Shown piece by piece: positions 63,301-64,000 of a stretch of 64,000 bases of DNA. The notes below the pieces were generated by a model, which had not been told where the DNA came from, searched no databases, and saw only the letters and a list, made by a program, of their open reading frames with translations. Numbering within the stretch: position 1 is the first letter of the stretch; the number at the start of each line of letters is the position of its first letter. This DNA is from JAPUEK01 sp963815355 (GTDB lineage: Bacteria > Pseudomonadota > Alphaproteobacteria > Rhodobacterales > Rhodobacteraceae). Location: the NCBI GenBank assembly GCA_963815355.1, contig CAWFGJ010000006.1:372001-436000 (forward strand), read 5' to 3'. Position numbers and translations under genes: made by a program.

Positions 63301-64000
63301 CTCGCCGCCGCCGCACCATGACATCTATTCCATCGAAGACCTCGCACAGCTGATCTATGACCTGAAGCAGATCAACCCGCGCGCCAAGGTGACGGTGAAA
63401 CTGGTGTCTTCGTCCGGGGTCGGCACGATTGCGGCGGGCGTGGCCAAGGCCAAGGCCGATATCATCCTGATCTCGGGCCATAACGGCGGCACCGGGGCCA
63501 GCCCGGGCACCTCGATCAAATACGCGGGCCTGCCGTGGGAAATGGGCCTGACCGAGGCGCATCAGGTTCTGTCGATGAACAACCTGCGCGAACGGGTGAC
63601 CCTGCGCACCGATGGTGGTTTGCGCACGGGCCGCGATGTGGTGATGGCGGCGATGATGGGGGCCGAGGAATTCGGCATCGGCACCGCCGCTCTGATCGCC
63701 ATGGGCTGCATCATGGTGCGCCAGTGCCAGTCCAACACCTGCCCGGTCGGTGTCTGCACCCAGAACCCGGATCTGCGCGCCAAGTTCACCGGCACGGCGG
63801 ACAAGGTGGTCAACCTGATCACCTTCTACGCGCAGGAAGTGCGCGAGATTCTGGCGCAGATCGGCGCGCGGTCTTTGGATGAGATCATCGGCCGCGCCGA
63901 TCTTCTCAGCCAGGTCAGCCGTGGGTCCGCCCATCTGGATGATCTTGACCTGAACCCGCTGCTGATCACCGTCGATGGGTCGCAAAAAATCACCTACGAC
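60311..64000 (+). CDS. gltB: Glutamate synthase (NADPH), large subunit, 3' end beyond the window
   Basis: 1,230 codons are in the window and no stop is reached; the family is about 1,500 residues. MTKYDDAWVAAEEAKRAW is a propeptide ending before Cys34 in EDEHSSCGVGLVVAI, the catalytic N-terminal Cys after cleavage. The glutaminase domain follows, then the FMN synthase domain with SGHNGGTGASPGTSIKYAG. The 3Fe-4S Cys residues are Cys1139, 1144 and 1149 in RQCQSNTCPVGVCTQNP. ATG 60311 after GAAGGAGA is well supported. Confidence 0.96.
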   Translation, partial: MTKYDDAWVAAEEAKRAWMDENGLYKTEDEHSSCGVGLVVAISGKPSRKVVENGIAALKAIWHRGAVDADGKTGDGAGIHVQIPVRFFYDQVRRTGHEPDTKKLIAVGQVFLPRTDFGAQERCRTIVETEVLRMGHYIYGWRHVPVDVSVLGDKANATRPEIEQILIRCEKDIDQEQFERELYIIRRRIEKAALAAHIQGMYLCSLSCRSIIYKGMMLAEQVAVFYPDLMDDRFESAFAIYHQRYSTNTFPQWWLAQPFRMLAHNGEINTLKGNVNWMKSHEIRMASNNFGDAAEDIKPIIPAGTSDSGALDAVFEALVRSGRNAPLAKTMLVPEAWSKATTDMKPAWADMYAYCNSVIEPWDGPAALAMTDGRWVCGGLDRNGLRPMRYVVTGDGLLIAGSEAGMVPVDESTVREKGALGPGQMIAVDMAEGKLYHDVEMKDKLASSQPYGQWIEKIVDLNVLLREVPEMPLFDGAELRRRQIAAGYTLEELEQVLAPMAEDGKEMIASMGDDTPAAVLSNIYRPLSHFFRQNFSQVTNPPIDSLREGRVMSLKTRFGNLRNVLDESNAQSEILVLESPFLANSEFEVVVKRFGAQVAFIDCTFPRAAGPDALRQGLERIRAEAEDAVRSGAGQLVLTDQHQGPEKVAMPMILATSAVHSWLTRKGLRTFCSINVRSAECIDPHYFAVLIGSGATTVNAYLAQDSIADRIRRGLIEGTLLDAMRRYGNAVDAGLLKIMSKMGISVISSYRGGLNFEAVGLSRAMVAEYFPGMHSRISGIGLQGLQIKVEEVHAKGWMGGTDVLPIGGFYKARRSGEKHAWEAQTMHMLQSACDRASYDLWKQYSAAMRSNPPIHIRDLLDIKSLGKPVPIEEVESITSIRKRFVTPGMSLGALGPEAHKTLNVAMNRIGAKSDSGEGGEDPAHFLPEANGDNPSAKIKQVASGRFGVTAEYLNACEELEIKVAQGAKPGEGGQLPGMKVTALIARLRHSTPGVTLISPPPHHDIYSIEDLAQLIYDLKQINPRAKVTVKLVSSSGVGTIAAGVAKAKADIILISGHNGGTGASPGTSIKYAGLPWEMGLTEAHQVLSMNNLRERVTLRTDGGLRTGRDVVMAAMMGAEEFGIGTAALIAMGCIMVRQCQSNTCPVGVCTQNPDLRAKFTGTADKVVNLITFYAQEVREILAQIGARSLDEIIGRADLLSQVSRGSAHLDDLDLNPLLITVDGSQKITYD

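Noticed and set aside
1..64000. Prophage, insertion sequence or integrated element
   Set aside because: No transposase, integrase or phage structural gene and no flanking duplications near tRNA-Leu were seen.

Overview
The window reads as ordinary chromosome of a high-GC alphaproteobacterium, most likely Rhodobacteraceae (Roseobacter group). The basis is gene content and gene order judged by eye, with no database search: a fused MrpA/B antiporter subunit, a COQ9 protein beside rpsU, a two-domain ALDH16-type aldehyde dehydrogenase, the order rnd-kdsD-lptC-lptA-lptB-hpf-ptsN, a complex I NDUFA9-like protein, a frcBCAK-type sugar transporter, and a short intergenic repeat (core AAATATCCCCGCCGGAGGC) of a kind common in this family. 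Genes are tightly packed, often with ATGA or TGATG overlaps. I see no prophage, insertion sequence, CRISPR array or rRNA operon. There is one tRNA, tRNA-Leu(CAG).

Layout. 1-2.8 kb: a cupin protein and a FadJ-type beta-oxidation enzyme. 2.9-5.6 kb (minus): 2-hydroxyacid dehydrogenase, CsaA-like tRNA-binding protein, a frameshifted proC, and a YbjN protein. 5.8-8.6 kb: adenine deaminase and an EamA exporter. 8.6-14.1 kb: a sugar ABC transporter and kinase (frcBCAK) facing an RbsD/FucU mutarotase and a ROK regulator, with a near-palindromic candidate operator between. 14.2-20.0 kb: a six-gene Mrp cation/proton antiporter operon. 20.2-23.5 kb: deoC and ALDH16. 23.7-27 kb: mscL, msrQ, alanine dehydrogenase with a divergent Lrp regulator, and rpsU. 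27-33 kb: COQ9, a quinone oxidoreductase, small proteins and polA. 33.2-36.1 kb: a HIT hydrolase, a GT14-type glycosyltransferase and a divergent sulfotransferase. 36.2-44.4 kb: hydroxypyruvate isomerase and DUF1285, divergent from a MoxR/DUF58/VWA-like membrane gene set. 44.4-49.2 kb (minus): the lipopolysaccharide export and Kdo operon running into hpf and ptsN. 49.3-55.5 kb: an orphan putative cysteine hydrolase, a decayed remnant, and an amino-acid ABC transporter with an isochorismatase-type hydrolase and divergent LysR regulator. 55.7-64 kb: tRNA-Leu, an NDUFA9-like protein, uppP, gltD, a secreted protein, and gltB running off the window end.

How they work together. DeoC and ALDH16 plausibly convert deoxyribose phosphate to acetaldehyde and then an acid. 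The frc genes import and phosphorylate a sugar, with the mutarotase setting the anomer. The lpt/kdsD genes make and export lipopolysaccharide. gltB/gltD assimilate ammonia. The proC break is the clearest anomaly. I found no wholly new multi-gene system. The least explained parts are the MoxR/VWA cluster, the 319-residue putative cysteine hydrolase, the GT14/sulfotransferase pair, and a repeated operator-like motif upstream of gltD.
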